Source: Flavobacteriaceae bacterium GF1
Lineage (GTDB): Bacteria > Bacteroidota > Bacteroidia > Flavobacteriales > Flavobacteriaceae
Direction: 5' to 3'
Length of the DNA stretch: 64,000 nt
Assembly: GCA_009797885.1 (NCBI GenBank)
Contig: WNKP01000007.1
Coordinates: forward strand, 186,001 to 250,000
Part shown: piece after piece, positions 10,301-19,010 of the stretch
Position numbering within the stretch: position 1 is the stretch's first letter
Layout: each line of letters opens with the position of its first letter
The notes under the pieces: generated by a model
Databases searched by the model: none
What the model was told of the DNA's origin: nothing
Seen by the model: only the letters and a program-made list of their open reading frames with translations
Program-made: the position numbers and the translations under genes

Positions 10301-11649
10301 AAATAAAGGATATACATAGCGTTTACTTCATTGGAATAGGAGGCATTGGAATGTCGGCCTTAGCGCGCTATTTCCTTTACATTGGCAAGGAAGTGGCTGG
10401 ATACGATAAAACGGCCACCCCACTGACCAAGGAATTGGAAAATCTTGGGATAGCCGTCCACTATAAGGATTCCGTGGAGCATATTTCCAAAGGATTCACC
10501 AGGGCGGGTTCCACCCTTGTGGTGTACACTCCTGCCGTTCCAGACACACATTCGGAGCTCTGTTATTTTAGGAAGAACAGATTTGAGGTCAAAAAACGTT
10601 CCGAGGTTTTGGGCCTCATCACAAAGGATACCTTCTGTTTTGCCGTTGCCGGTACCCATGGGAAAACAACCACTTCCTGTATTCTGGCCCATTTGTTAAA
10701 GGAGGTGGACAGTTCGTTTACGGCTTTTCTCGGCGGGATTTCGGAGGACTTTAACAGCAATTTTGTTTTTGAGGGCAATACCTATTCCGTAGTGGAAGCA
10801 GATGAGTTTGATCGGTCCTTTTTACAGCTTTCCCCAAATGTGGCCTGTGTGACCTCGATGGATGCGGACCATTTGGACATTTACGGCACGGTATCCGATT
10901 TGATCGTGGCATTTGAGGAGTTTACCAAAAAACTCGGTGTGGCGGGTAAGCTGCTGGTGAAAAAGGGTTTGCCTTTGGAAGGTATCACCTACGGTATTGA
11001 GGACGGTGCGGATTATTGTGTAAAAAACATTCGGATCGAAGAGGGTGTTTATCTTTTTGACATCCGTACCCCTTCCGGGACTTTACAGGAGGTAATGTTC
11101 CAAAAACCGGGAAGACATAATCTATTGAATGCGCTCGCTGCCTTTGCCATGGCAGTGGAAGCTGGATTTCCGGCAGAACCACTGGCTCGGGGACTTCAAT
11201 CCTTTAAAGGGGTACAGCGAAGATTCTCTTATCAAATTAAGGAAAAGGACTTTGTATTTATTGATGACTATGCCCATCATCCAACAGAGATAGAAGCAGT
11301 CTATGACGCGGTTTCGGAGATGCACCCCAATCTGTTCATGACGGTGGTGTTCCAACCCCATCTGTTCAGTCGGACCAGGGATTTCGTGGACGGATTTGCG
11401 ACTTCCTTGGCAAAGTTCGACAGGATATTCCTTCTGGATATCTATCCTGCAAGGGAGAAGCCAATTCCAGGGGTTACCTCGGACTGGCTATTGAAGAAAA
11501 TCGATAATCCCAATAAAAAATTGGTTGAAAAAGCAGGCCTTTTGGTAGAGATACAAAATGATAGACCGGATGTATTGATCACCCTGGGTGCAGGGGATAT
11601 TGGTTTGGAAGTTCCTAAAATCAAAAAAGCACTAGCCTATGCGAGTTAA
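10297..11649 (+). CDS. murC: UDP-N-acetylmuramate:L-alanine ligase MurC
   Basis: MurC adds L-alanine to UDP-MurNAc, the first step of stem peptide synthesis. The N-terminal signature [17 protein letters not shown] and the ATP loop [12 protein letters not shown] (near residue 114) are diagnostic. [15 protein letters not shown] and [10 protein letters not shown] follow in the C-terminal half. The start must be TTG at 10297: the GIGGIGMS motif lies only 14 residues downstream and no ATG or GTG precedes it in frame. The TTG overlaps the murG TGA stop. The 3' end overlaps ftsQ by 11 bp. Confidence 0.95.
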   Translation: MKIKDIHSVYFIGIGGIGMSALARYFLYIGKEVAGYDKTATPLTKELENLGIAVHYKDSVEHISKGFTRAGSTLVVYTPAVPDTHSELCYFRKNRFEVKKRSEVLGLITKDTFCFAVAGTHGKTTTSCILAHLLKEVDSSFTAFLGGISEDFNSNFVFEGNTYSVVEADEFDRSFLQLSPNVACVTSMDADHLDIYGTVSDLIVAFEEFTKKLGVAGKLLVKKGLPLEGITYGIEDGADYCVKNIRIEEGVYLFDIRTPSGTLQEVMFQKPGRHNLLNALAAFAMAVEAGFPAEPLARGLQSFKGVQRRFSYQIKEKDFVFIDDYAHHPTEIEAVYDAVSEMHPNLFMTVVFQPHLFSRTRDFVDGFATSLAKFDRIFLLDIYPAREKPIPGVTSDWLLKKIDNPNKKLVEKAGLLVEIQNDRPDVLITLGAGDIGLEVPKIKKALAYAS

Positions 11650-12358
11650 TTGGAATTATATAAAGTTGTCGGTTTTGATTCTGGCCATTGCAGGGCTGTA
11701 TGGTTTTGCGGACTACCGGGGAAAAAATAGAAAGATTGATGATATACAGATTAAGTTTCTGGGAGAGAGCGATTTGTATATAACCGAAGATGCAGTTAAT
11801 AAATTGTTAATACAAAATTACGGCAGCGTAAAAAACAGGAAAAAAGAACAAGTAGTTTTGAATACCATAGAAGAGATCATCGAGTCCAATCCTATGGTTA
11901 AAAATGCCCAAGTCTACTTCTCAATTGAGGGGAAACTTATTTCAGAAATCGTTCAACGTAATCCTATTGGAAGAATAGAAGGGGTCAACAGGTTCTATCT
12001 GGATGATGAGGGAAAACATATGCCGCTGTCAAGGTACCACTCGGCCCGTGTTCCCATTATTACAGGTAAGATTACGGGCAAGAGCCTGGAGGATGCCTAT
12101 GTTATCCTGGATTACATCAATAGGGATGACTTTTTGAGAAAAAATGTAATAGGGATTCATATCAAGGATGAAGGGGACTACCAATTGAAGTTAAGGGTGG
12201 AGGATTTTGTGGTACATCTTGGCGATGTGGAAAACCTGGACGAGAAGTTCAAGAACTTCATGGCTTTTTACTTAAAAGCAACCAGGGACAAGACGTTGGG
12301 AAAATATGCTGTAGTGAGTTTGGAATTTGATAATCAAGTGGTTTGCACCAAAATATAA
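11639..12358 (+). CDS. ftsQ: FtsQ/DivIB-like cell division protein
   Basis: A 239-residue bitopic protein with a short cytoplasmic end and one membrane helix at about 8-23 (LSVLILAIAGLYGFADY). A POTRA-like region follows with SDLYITEDAVNKLLIQNYG and NPMVKNAQVYFSIEGKL, then a beta-rich C-terminal domain. This is the arrangement of FtsQ, the scaffold of the FtsQLB complex. Identity rests on topology, these segments and location between murC and ftsA, since the family diverges quickly. Confidence 0.88.
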   Translation: MRVNWNYIKLSVLILAIAGLYGFADYRGKNRKIDDIQIKFLGESDLYITEDAVNKLLIQNYGSVKNRKKEQVVLNTIEEIIESNPMVKNAQVYFSIEGKLISEIVQRNPIGRIEGVNRFYLDDEGKHMPLSRYHSARVPIITGKITGKSLEDAYVILDYINRDDFLRKNVIGIHIKDEGDYQLKLRVEDFVVHLGDVENLDEKFKNFMAFYLKATRDKTLGKYAVVSLEFDNQVVCTKI

Positions 12359-12361
12359 ATT

Positions 12362-13684
12362 ATGGAACAAGGTAAGTATTCAGTCGGGTTAGACATTGGG
12401 ACAACCAAAATTGTAGCCATCATTGGCCGCGAGAACGAATATGGTAAAATAGAGGTTTTGGGCACGGGTCGTTCAAAAAGTTTGGGTGTCCATAGGGGCG
12501 TTGTCAATAATATTACCCAAACAATCTCTTCCATACAACAAGCAGTGGAACAGGCAGAATTGAATGCAGGTTTGAAAATTGGTTCCGTTGTGGTGGGTAT
12601 TGCCGGACAACATATACGAAGCTTACAGCATAGTGATTATATCACCAGATTGGACGCTGAAGAAGTCATCAATGAAAATGATTTGGACAAATTGTGTAAC
12701 CAAGTCTACAAATTGGTGATGTTGCCCGGGGAGGAAATTATCCATGTGCTACCACAGGAATATCGGGTGGATGGCCAATCGGAGATCAAACAACCCATTG
12801 GAATGTACGGTGGTCGACTAGAAGCCAATTTCCATGTGGTGGTAGGTCAGGTTTCATCCATAAAGAATATTGGCAGGTGCATTAAAAGTGCTGGATTGGA
12901 TTTGGGGAATATCACCTTGGAACCCCTTGCTTCCGCAGAAGCGGTACTGAGCCAGGAAGAGAAGGAAGCAGGTGTGGCTTTAATAGACATAGGTGGCGGT
13001 ACCAGTGATTTGGCGATTTTCAAGGATGGGATCATCCGCCATACCGCAGTTATCCCTTTTGGGGGCAATGTCATTACCGAGGACATTAAGGAAGGCTGTT
13101 CCATAATAGAAAAGCAGGCAGAGTTGCTCAAAATCAAATTTGGATCGGCCTGGCCTGGGGAAAACAAGGATAATGAAATTGTGTCCATACCCGGACTTAG
13201 GGGAAGGGAACCCAAGGAAATTACCCTGAAAAACCTTTCCAAGATCATCCACGCCAGGGTTGTTGAAATTATAGAGCAGGTGTATGTGGAAATCAAGAAT
13301 TACGGACATGAAGAGCAGAAGAGAAAGTTGATTGCCGGAATCGTACTTACCGGTGGGGGAAGTCAGTTAAAGCACCTAAAACAATTGGTGGAATACATTA
13401 CGGGGATGGATACCAGAATCGGATACCCCAATGAACATTTGGCAGGCGATTCCGATGATGAAATTGCAAGCCCACTGTATGCCACAGCGGTCGGACTTCT
13501 TATGAATGCAGTACAATCCGATGCCAAAAATCAGCAACAGGAAGATGTTGACCCAGAACCTGAAAAGGTGTTGGCTGGCGAAGAGGCCCAAGCTGCAGGA
13601 AATACTGTTCAGGTAAAAGAACGAAAGACCATTTTTGATAAATGGTCAGAAAAACTGAAGGACTTTTTAGACAACGCAGAATAA
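12362..13684 (+). CDS. ftsA: cell division protein FtsA
   Basis: FtsA is an actin-like ATPase that anchors FtsZ to the membrane. Actin-fold landmarks include GLDIGTTKIVAIIG at residues 9-22, ALIDIGGGTSDLAIF in the phosphate-2 region, and IVLTGGGSQLKHL. The 1C subdomain that replaces the actin 1B domain corresponds to about 85-165. The C terminus ends in an amphipathic helix (TIFDKWSEKLKDFLDN), the expected membrane-targeting sequence, after a low-complexity Gln/Glu-rich linker. It begins 3 bp after ftsQ. Confidence 0.95.
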   Translation: MEQGKYSVGLDIGTTKIVAIIGRENEYGKIEVLGTGRSKSLGVHRGVVNNITQTISSIQQAVEQAELNAGLKIGSVVVGIAGQHIRSLQHSDYITRLDAEEVINENDLDKLCNQVYKLVMLPGEEIIHVLPQEYRVDGQSEIKQPIGMYGGRLEANFHVVVGQVSSIKNIGRCIKSAGLDLGNITLEPLASAEAVLSQEEKEAGVALIDIGGGTSDLAIFKDGIIRHTAVIPFGGNVITEDIKEGCSIIEKQAELLKIKFGSAWPGENKDNEIVSIPGLRGREPKEITLKNLSKIIHARVVEIIEQVYVEIKNYGHEEQKRKLIAGIVLTGGGSQLKHLKQLVEYITGMDTRIGYPNEHLAGDSDDEIASPLYATAVGLLMNAVQSDAKNQQQEDVDPEPEKVLAGEEAQAAGNTVQVKERKTIFDKWSEKLKDFLDNAE

Positions 13685-13720
13685 GAATTTAGATACACAC
13701 CCACAAAATACAACAGCACC

Positions 13721-15679
13721 ATGAGTAAGAACAATGAATTTGATAACATCGCATTCGATTTACCAAAGAACACAAGCAACGTCATAAAGGTAATTGGCGT
13801 TGGCGGTGGAGGTAGTAATGCCATAAACCATATGTACCAGGCCGGCATTAACGGCGTGGATTTTGTTATTTGCAATACGGACTCACAGGCACTTGACAAT
13901 AGTTCGGTGCCCAACAGGATCCAACTGGGGGTTTCCCTCACCGAGGGCCTTGGCGCAGGGGCCAATCCGGAAATCGGGGAACAGGCTGCCCTGGAAAGTA
14001 TGGAGGATCTTAAGGAGATGCTGGAAAGTACCACCAAAATGGTATTTATTACAGCCGGTATGGGTGGTGGAACGGGTACGGGAGCAGCGCCTGTCATTGC
14101 CAAGGTTGCCAGGGAAATGGATATTCTCACGGTGGGTATCGTCACCATTCCATTTCAGTTTGAAGGTGCCATGCGTTGCAAACAAGCTCAGTTGGGTATT
14201 GAAAAACTTCGTTCCAATGTGGATTCATTAATCGTTATCAATAACAATAAGCTTCGGGAAGTTTATGGTAATCTCGGTTTCAAGGCCGGGTTCTCAAAGG
14301 CAGATGAGGTATTGGCCACAGCAGCTCGTGGTATCGCTGAAGTGATTACCCACCATTATACACAGAATATTGACTTAAGGGATGCTAAAACCGTCCTGTC
14401 CGATAGTGGTACGGCAATTATGGGATCCGCAACCGCTTCAGGTTCGGGAAGGGCCAATGAAGCCATTATGAAAGCTTTGGATTCTCCATTATTAAATGAC
14501 AACAAAATTACTGGTGCTAAAAACGTTTTGTTGCTCATTGTTTCCGGTACGCAGGAAATTACCATAGACGAAATCGGTGAAATCAATGACCATATCCAAA
14601 TAGAGGCTGGTCACGGCGCAAATATTATTATGGGGGTGGGTGAAGATGAGAATTTAGGGGATGCCATAGCAGTAACCGTTATTGCTACCGGTTTTGCAGT
14701 GGACCAGCAAGATGACATTGTGAATACGGAATCCAAAAAGATTATCCACACCTTGGAAGATGAGCAAAAAGCAGTTCAAAACTTGAGCTCGGAAAGCACT
14801 ATGGTCAGTAAGCCCGCTTTCACTGAACCTTCGGAAGGGGAACCGGTAATCAAGCATACTTTGGAAGAAGAGTCTGGAGAACCGGAATCCGATATCATAC
14901 CCACTACCAACTATATTCGAAACTTCAATGTGTTTTACGAGGAAGTGCTGCCAAAGCCTGTGGAAGAGGTTGTGGCCAGTACCACAATGGATGACGATTT
15001 CATTATTATAGAAGCTAAGGACGTTATTAATGACATCAATGTCATTGATGCTGAAGTTGTTTCGCCAAAACTCGAGGAAGACCAAATCACATTAACCTTT
15101 GATATGCCTTTAAACGAGGTGAAAGAGGAAAAGCCTTTTGAGAATACCATCACTTTTGATCTGGACAAGGAAACAAAGGACATGGAAGTTCAGGAATATG
15201 TGGAAGTGAGTCCGGTCCTGGATTACAATTTGGATGGTGAAACACGATATAACCTGGAAGAGTATATGGAGTTGGAGACCCAACTCACCGGTGCCCGTTC
15301 CGTTGCGGAGACCCATGAACCAAAATTAGTGGAGAACGAATTGGTCTTTGAGAAAAAGACCATAAAAACTGAGGCTTCCTCAGACAAGGAAACAGGAGGG
15401 GATGGCAACGTAGATCCCTTTAATACGTCAATAAGCGATCTGTTAAAAGAACGTGCCGAAGAGCGCAAACGTAAACTTAAAAATTTCAATTACACCTTTA
15501 AGAACAATAGAAAGAGTGTGGATGATATTGAAAAGGAGCCTGCGTATAAGCGCCAGGGAATTGATTTGAATGAAAACCCAAAGGAACAAAAGGTATCCAG
15601 GATGAGTTTGGGGGAAGACAGTAATGATGAAATTCAACTGCGCTCCAATAATTCATTTCTCCATGACAATGTTGATTAG
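13721..15679 (+). CDS. ftsZ: cell division GTPase FtsZ
   Basis: FtsZ polymerises into the division ring. The GTPase core covers about residues 1-325, with VGGGGSNAINHMYQ, the tubulin signature GMGGGTGTGAAPV, and the synergy-loop region IEKLRSNVDSLIVINNNKL. A long acidic, disordered region of more than 300 residues follows, giving 652 aa against about 380 in E. coli. Long tails of this type are usual in flavobacteria. The final residues, NSFLHDNVD, are the likely conserved tail peptide for FtsA binding. The gap to ftsA (36 bp) is the largest in the cluster, and a strong terminator follows. Confidence 0.96.
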   Translation: MSKNNEFDNIAFDLPKNTSNVIKVIGVGGGGSNAINHMYQAGINGVDFVICNTDSQALDNSSVPNRIQLGVSLTEGLGAGANPEIGEQAALESMEDLKEMLESTTKMVFITAGMGGGTGTGAAPVIAKVAREMDILTVGIVTIPFQFEGAMRCKQAQLGIEKLRSNVDSLIVINNNKLREVYGNLGFKAGFSKADEVLATAARGIAEVITHHYTQNIDLRDAKTVLSDSGTAIMGSATASGSGRANEAIMKALDSPLLNDNKITGAKNVLLLIVSGTQEITIDEIGEINDHIQIEAGHGANIIMGVGEDENLGDAIAVTVIATGFAVDQQDDIVNTESKKIIHTLEDEQKAVQNLSSESTMVSKPAFTEPSEGEPVIKHTLEEESGEPESDIIPTTNYIRNFNVFYEEVLPKPVEEVVASTTMDDDFIIIEAKDVINDINVIDAEVVSPKLEEDQITLTFDMPLNEVKEEKPFENTITFDLDKETKDMEVQEYVEVSPVLDYNLDGETRYNLEEYMELETQLTGARSVAETHEPKLVENELVFEKKTIKTEASSDKETGGDGNVDPFNTSISDLLKERAEERKRKLKNFNYTFKNNRKSVDDIEKEPAYKRQGIDLNENPKEQKVSRMSLGEDSNDEIQLRSNNSFLHDNVD

Positions 15680-15715
15680 TAGTGTTTAGTTTGTTTCCAT
15701 TTTAATGGAGCGTTT

Positions 15716-15756
15716 AGACCCGAAAATAGTACAATATTTTCGGGTTTATTTTTTAT
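15716..15756 (+). terminator. rho-independent terminator after ftsZ
   Basis: A perfect 11-bp stem (15718-15728 with 15735-15745), loop GTACAA, is followed by a T-rich run to 15754. It ends the dcw transcript. The stem is AT-rich apart from its CCCG base. Confidence 0.85.
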
Positions 15757-15783
15757 CTTCGCAGCCCTTAACAATAGTATGGT

Positions 15784-16236
15784 ATGGGATTGCAAGAAAA
15801 CATAATGACGGAGCTAAAAGCAGCAATGAAGGCAAAGGATACCGTTGCTTTGGAAGCGTTGCGTGCCATTAAATCGGCTATATTGTTGGCGCAGACCGAA
15901 AAGGGTGGGGGAGCAGGACTTTCTGAGGAAGATGAAGCGAAGTTGGTGCAAAAGCTGGTAAAGCAGCGCAAGGACAGTGCCACCATTTTTAAGGAGCAGG
16001 GCAGGGAAGACCTTGCGGAACCGGAATTGGCACAAGTTGCGGTTATCGAAAGGTTTTTGCCCGAACAATTGACCGAAGAGGAAATAGAAAAAGTGGTGGT
16101 GCAGACCATAGATGCATTGGGAGCGTCCGGAATGCAGGATATGGGGAAGGTAATGGGTGTGGTGACCAAGGAATTGGCAGGACAGGCCGATGGGAAGACC
16201 ATCTCCACCATTGTTAGAAATAAATTGGCCACGTAG
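15784..16236 (+). CDS. GatB/YqeY domain protein
   Basis: A 150-residue protein of the YqeY family, related to the tRNA-contacting tail domain of the GatB amidotransferase subunit. It begins MGLQENIMTELKAAMKAKD and continues TVALEALRAIKSAILLAQ, typical of the family; IERFLPEQLTEEEIEKVV marks the C-terminal half. Function is not firmly established. It starts 28 bp after the terminator tail, so it probably has its own promoter. The 3' end is remarkable: the last four codons plus the TAG stop overlap a tRNA gene by 10 bases, and the stop is formed by tRNA bases U8-A9-G10. Confidence 0.9.
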   Translation: MGLQENIMTELKAAMKAKDTVALEALRAIKSAILLAQTEKGGGAGLSEEDEAKLVQKLVKQRKDSATIFKEQGREDLAEPELAQVAVIERFLPEQLTEEEIEKVVVQTIDALGASGMQDMGKVMGVVTKELAGQADGKTISTIVRNKLAT

Positions 16237-16300
16237 CTCAGCTGAATAGAGCACTGGATTTCGGCTCCAGCGGTCGGGGGTTTGAATCCCTCCGTGGTCA
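16227..16300 (+). tRNA. tRNA-Arg, anticodon TCG
   Basis: A 74-nt cloverleaf. The acceptor stem GGCCACG pairs with the complementary bases 16293-16299, with one G-U pair, and A16300 is the discriminator. TAGCTCAG begins the D arm, the anticodon stem CTGGA/TCCAG encloses the loop TTTCGGC, and the T arm contains GGTTTGAATCC. Anticodon TCG reads CGN arginine codons. CCA is not encoded. The 5' end lies inside the yqeY-like coding region. Confidence 0.9.
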
Positions 16301-16302
16301 CT

Positions 16303-16342
16303 AAAGGGGAGTTTCTACAAATCGAGTGGAAACTCCCCTTTT
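16303..16342 (+). terminator. hairpin terminator after tRNA-Arg
   Basis: A perfect 13-bp stem (16303-16315 with 16329-16341) with a 13-nt loop sits two bases after the tRNA. The 3' arm ends in TTTT. The A-rich 5' flank gives a short T-run on the other strand too, so it may also stop the convergent minus-strand oxidoreductase transcript. Confidence 0.8.
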
Positions 16343-16532
16343 CCATATCCTTCAAACTACCTGCATCCGGATGGTTTTCAGTGTTCATTGGATTCCAAGG
16401 TAGAGGCTCAAAGCTTCCCAACCCTTGGGAACTATTTGATATGCATGGCAATGATAGGCTTCCGATGGGGAAAATACCCAACAACACCTTCCATTTCCTG
16501 TTTAGCTCTATCGTTGTGCTCAATTAAAATAA

Positions 16533-17876
16533 TTACACTACGATTGTTTTTCCTGGCATGGGGATGTTGTAGCTTCCATCCGCATTGGGTTTTACGGGAG
16601 CTGGGGAATCCCAACTTAAATTTTTGGGGACCAACTCCAGATTGGAGGCCATGGCTTCGTCCCATTTAATGATTTTTCCCGAATAGGTGGCCATCCTCCC
16701 CATAATGGCGGTCATGGTGCTTTTTGCCCCATGTTCCGCATCCGCGATTACCGAACCGCTCCTAATGGCCTGAAACAGTTTCACATGTTCCTCCTCGTAG
16801 GGGTTGGGATCATTCCTTTCTTCATATTGAAAAACGTCACGGCCTTTCCAATCTTTGATTTTGGTGGTATAACCTTCTGTGGAAATGGTTCCCTTGGTTC
16901 CCTGGAAAAACTCGGATACCCTGGTCATGGTGTCCGGTTGATGCCTACATTGGCTGGCTACCACCGCTCCGCCGGGATATGTGAATTCAACAAAATGGTG
17001 ATCGTAGATTTCCCCATATTCATTGCCGGTGCGTACTAGTCTCCCTCCCATTCCCTGGGCGGAAACCGGATACTCCCCAATGAACCAATTGGCCACATCA
17101 ATGTTATGTATATGCTGTTCCAGGATGTGGTCCCCGCATAGCCAGTTAAAATAGTACCAATTCCGCATCTGATATTCCAATTCCGTCTGCCCAGGTTGTC
17201 TTTCTTTGACCCAAACTCCACCACTGTTCCAGTATACTTGACCCGACACAATTTTCCCAACGTCCCCTTTTTTTAGCCGGTTGATTGCGGCAAGGTAATT
17301 GCCTTGATACCTCCTCTGCAGCCCAACTACAACATTCAATTTGTTTTCCTTTGCTTTCTTTGCCGCGGCCAAAACCTTTCTTACCCCGGGCACATCCGTG
17401 GCCACTGGTTTTTCCATGAAAACGTGTTTTCCGTTATTTACCGCATATTCAAAATGTTCCGGTCTAAATCCGGGAGGCGTGGCCAAGATGACCACATCTG
17501 CCATATCCATTGCTTTTTTTGCCGCTTCAAAACCGGAAAAGAGGTGCTCCTCCTTCACATTAATTTTCTCCGTATCGCCCATGGCCCCTTTTATATTGGC
17601 CAAGCTTTCCCTGGTTCTATCTTCAAATGCATCCGCCAAAGCGACCAGTTCAATGTTGTCATCTGCGTTCAATGCCTGTACCGCAGCTCCGGTACCGCGT
17701 CCGCCACAGCCCACCAATGCCACTTTTAATTTTTTTTCGTTAAAAACGTTTACCATACCGCTCATTTGTAAACTGGGCAATAACATTGTACCGCTGGCAA
17801 ACAATGTAGTGTTCTTCACAAAAGACCTGCGGGAATCCTTGTTGTTTTTTATTGCTTTTTTCTTGGAAGTTTTCAT
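16533..17876 (-). CDS. Gfo/Idh/MocA-family oxidoreductase, Tat-exported
   Basis: A 447-residue NAD(P)-dependent oxidoreductase of the glucose-fructose oxidoreductase / inositol dehydrogenase type. A twin-arginine leader occupies residues 1-45 (SRRSFVKNTTLFASG), so it is probably folded with cofactor and exported to the periplasm. The Rossmann loop is VALVGCGGRGTGAAVQAL at about 52-69, and the family lysine motif appears as FMEKPVATD near 155. The C-terminal domain carries GDHILEQHIHNIDVANW, matching the substrate-side His region. The substrate is unknown; such exported members are thought to oxidise sugars. It stands alone, downstream of an IS remnant. A related copy is at 41598-42926. Confidence 0.88.
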   Translation of the reverse strand: MKTSKKKAIKNNKDSRRSFVKNTTLFASGTMLLPSLQMSGMVNVFNEKKLKVALVGCGGRGTGAAVQALNADDNIELVALADAFEDRTRESLANIKGAMGDTEKINVKEEHLFSGFEAAKKAMDMADVVILATPPGFRPEHFEYAVNNGKHVFMEKPVATDVPGVRKVLAAAKKAKENKLNVVVGLQRRYQGNYLAAINRLKKGDVGKIVSGQVYWNSGGVWVKERQPGQTELEYQMRNWYYFNWLCGDHILEQHIHNIDVANWFIGEYPVSAQGMGGRLVRTGNEYGEIYDHHFVEFTYPGGAVVASQCRHQPDTMTRVSEFFQGTKGTISTEGYTTKIKDWKGRDVFQYEERNDPNPYEEEHVKLFQAIRSGSVIADAEHGAKSTMTAIMGRMATYSGKIIKWDEAMASNLELVPKNLSWDSPAPVKPNADGSYNIPMPGKTIVV

Positions 17877-17947
17877 AGTTCAAAAATTGTCTTTATTCCT
17901 AGGTAAGGTATAAAATATCTCTTTGTGTTCCTTCAGTTAAAATGGCA

Positions 17948-18244
17948 CTAAATCTTTATTTTTTTGTTCAAGTCCATATCATCGGAGTGGTCCAATGGCT
18001 GATAAAACCCTTTCTTGTCAGTGAGCTGTAATCTTTCCACCTTTTCATTGGGCTGTGGCCCTCCCTTTATGTAACGTTGCTCCCTACCGAAATCCTTACT
18101 ATACCGGTTGAACCTGGATTGGAATTCATGCCCATTGCCGGTTTGGACAGTGAGGACACCGAATGTAAACTTATCGACCACGTAGTCACAAGCATTCTTG
18201 TGTAAAACAAGTTGGGTGTTAAATATGGGGGTTTCGACATACAC
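17948..18244 (-). pseudogene. IS481-family transposase remnant
   Basis: The open frame encodes 98 residues, of which about 20-98 resemble the C-terminal part of an IS481-type DDE transposase: VQTGNGHEFQSRF, RYIKGGPQPNEKVERLQLTD and GFYQPLDHSDDMDLNKKIK. Functional relatives have VQTDNGHEF and a downstream WENFYNxHRPHGA block. Here the catalytic aspartate is glycine, and the frame stops before that block. Both ends of the element are missing and no terminal inverted repeats are evident. It is a decayed fragment, not a working element. Confidence 0.7.
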
Positions 18245-18277
18245 AAAAAAAAGACTGCTCTTTTAACAAGAGCAGTC
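18243..18277 (-). terminator. terminator of the ECF sigma factor gene
   Basis: A perfect 10-bp stem (18253-18262 with 18268-18277) with loop TTAAC is followed on the minus strand by an eight-T run. It lies about 50 bp after the sigma factor stop and separates that gene from the transposase remnant. Confidence 0.82.
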
Positions 18278-18329
18278 CCTGCTTGAATAAACTAACTAAA
18301 CTCCTATTTTTATCTTTAAGAAGATCATG

Positions 18330-18944
18330 TTAGAAGCTTTCCTTTAAATTGTTCAGTGCCTTATACATTAAGTTACGAGCCGATTTTATATTGGTCATAC
18401 CCATGAATTCGGCAACTTGTTTGTAACTGTAATTTTCATAATAAAATAACCGAATTGCCTTTCTTTGATTTTCTGGAAGTTTTTCAAAGGATTTTTTCAG
18501 CATTTCCTTTTTCTTTTCATCAGGGTGATTTGAAGTTAAGGTAAATTCAAATGGCATTTCAGAACCCAGTTTGTCCTGAATTTTGTGATTTTCCAAGCCA
18601 AAACTTGTAAATCGCTCTTCTTTTTTTAAATATCGTGTCAATTTTCGCTTGGCTGAGAGAAATAAATATGCTTTTATGGAATGCGCAGGACCTAAATTCT
18701 TTCGGTTTTTATGAATCGTGATAAATAGGTCTTGGATGCAATCTTGTATTACACTGTCGCAATTTGAAAATCTAGAACAAAAATGGTGTAAGGCATTAAA
18801 GTTATCACTGTAAATAAAATTAAAAGCTTCTTCGCTACCTGCCCTAAACTCATCCCAGATAACCCTATCATTGTAGGTTTTGAAATCAAAATTCCCCCTT
18901 CTAATGGGAAGCGAATTATATTCTTGGCGTAACGTTTGGTTCAT
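18330..18944 (-). CDS. ECF-type RNA polymerase sigma factor
   Basis: A 204-residue sigma-70 family protein. Region 2 is seen as IYSDNFNALHHFCSRF and IQDCIQDLFITIHKN. Region 4 carries the helix-turn-helix ENYSYKQVAEFMGMTNIKSA followed by RNLMYKALNNLKESF. This variant, with spacing 'LPENQRKAIRLFYYENYSY', is common in Bacteroidota, where such sigma factors pair with a FecR anti-sigma factor next to a TonB receptor. No anti-sigma gene is adjacent here; the only FecR-like fragment lies 16 kb away upstream of susC. It has its own terminator and a 600-bp upstream region. Confidence 0.9.
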   Translation of the reverse strand: MNQTLRQEYNSLPIRRGNFDFKTYNDRVIWDEFRAGSEEAFNFIYSDNFNALHHFCSRFSNCDSVIQDCIQDLFITIHKNRKNLGPAHSIKAYLFLSAKRKLTRYLKKEERFTSFGLENHKIQDKLGSEMPFEFTLTSNHPDEKKKEMLKKSFEKLPENQRKAIRLFYYENYSYKQVAEFMGMTNIKSARNLMYKALNNLKESF

Positions 18945-18956
18945 TGTTTTGTTTCT

Positions 18957-19010
18957 TTAGAGCGATATCACTTGGATAAGTAGCATCAATAGACTGGTCA
19001 CCAATAGCAT
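18957..19010 (-). CDS. possible 17-residue leader peptide upstream of the sigma gene
   Basis: An ATG at 19010 opens a 17-codon frame, MLLVTSLLMLLIQVISL, whose stop lies 12 bp before the sigma factor ATG. It is almost entirely hydrophobic. It could be an upstream ORF coupling translation, or chance. An overlapping frame beginning at about 19024 (MDNRNIPHAIGDQ) runs into the sigma gene. Neither has independent support. Confidence 0.2.
   Translation of the reverse strand: MLLVTSLLMLLIQVISL

Noticed and set aside
13609-14148. 179-codon antisense frame across the ftsA end and ftsZ start
   Set aside because: Low-complexity shadow of conserved FtsA/FtsZ coding sequence.
15768-16523. 251-codon minus-strand frame across yqeY and the tRNA gene
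   Set aside because: It is antisense to a clear CDS and reads the complement of the tRNA, which yields the familiar spurious TEGFKPPTAGA peptide.
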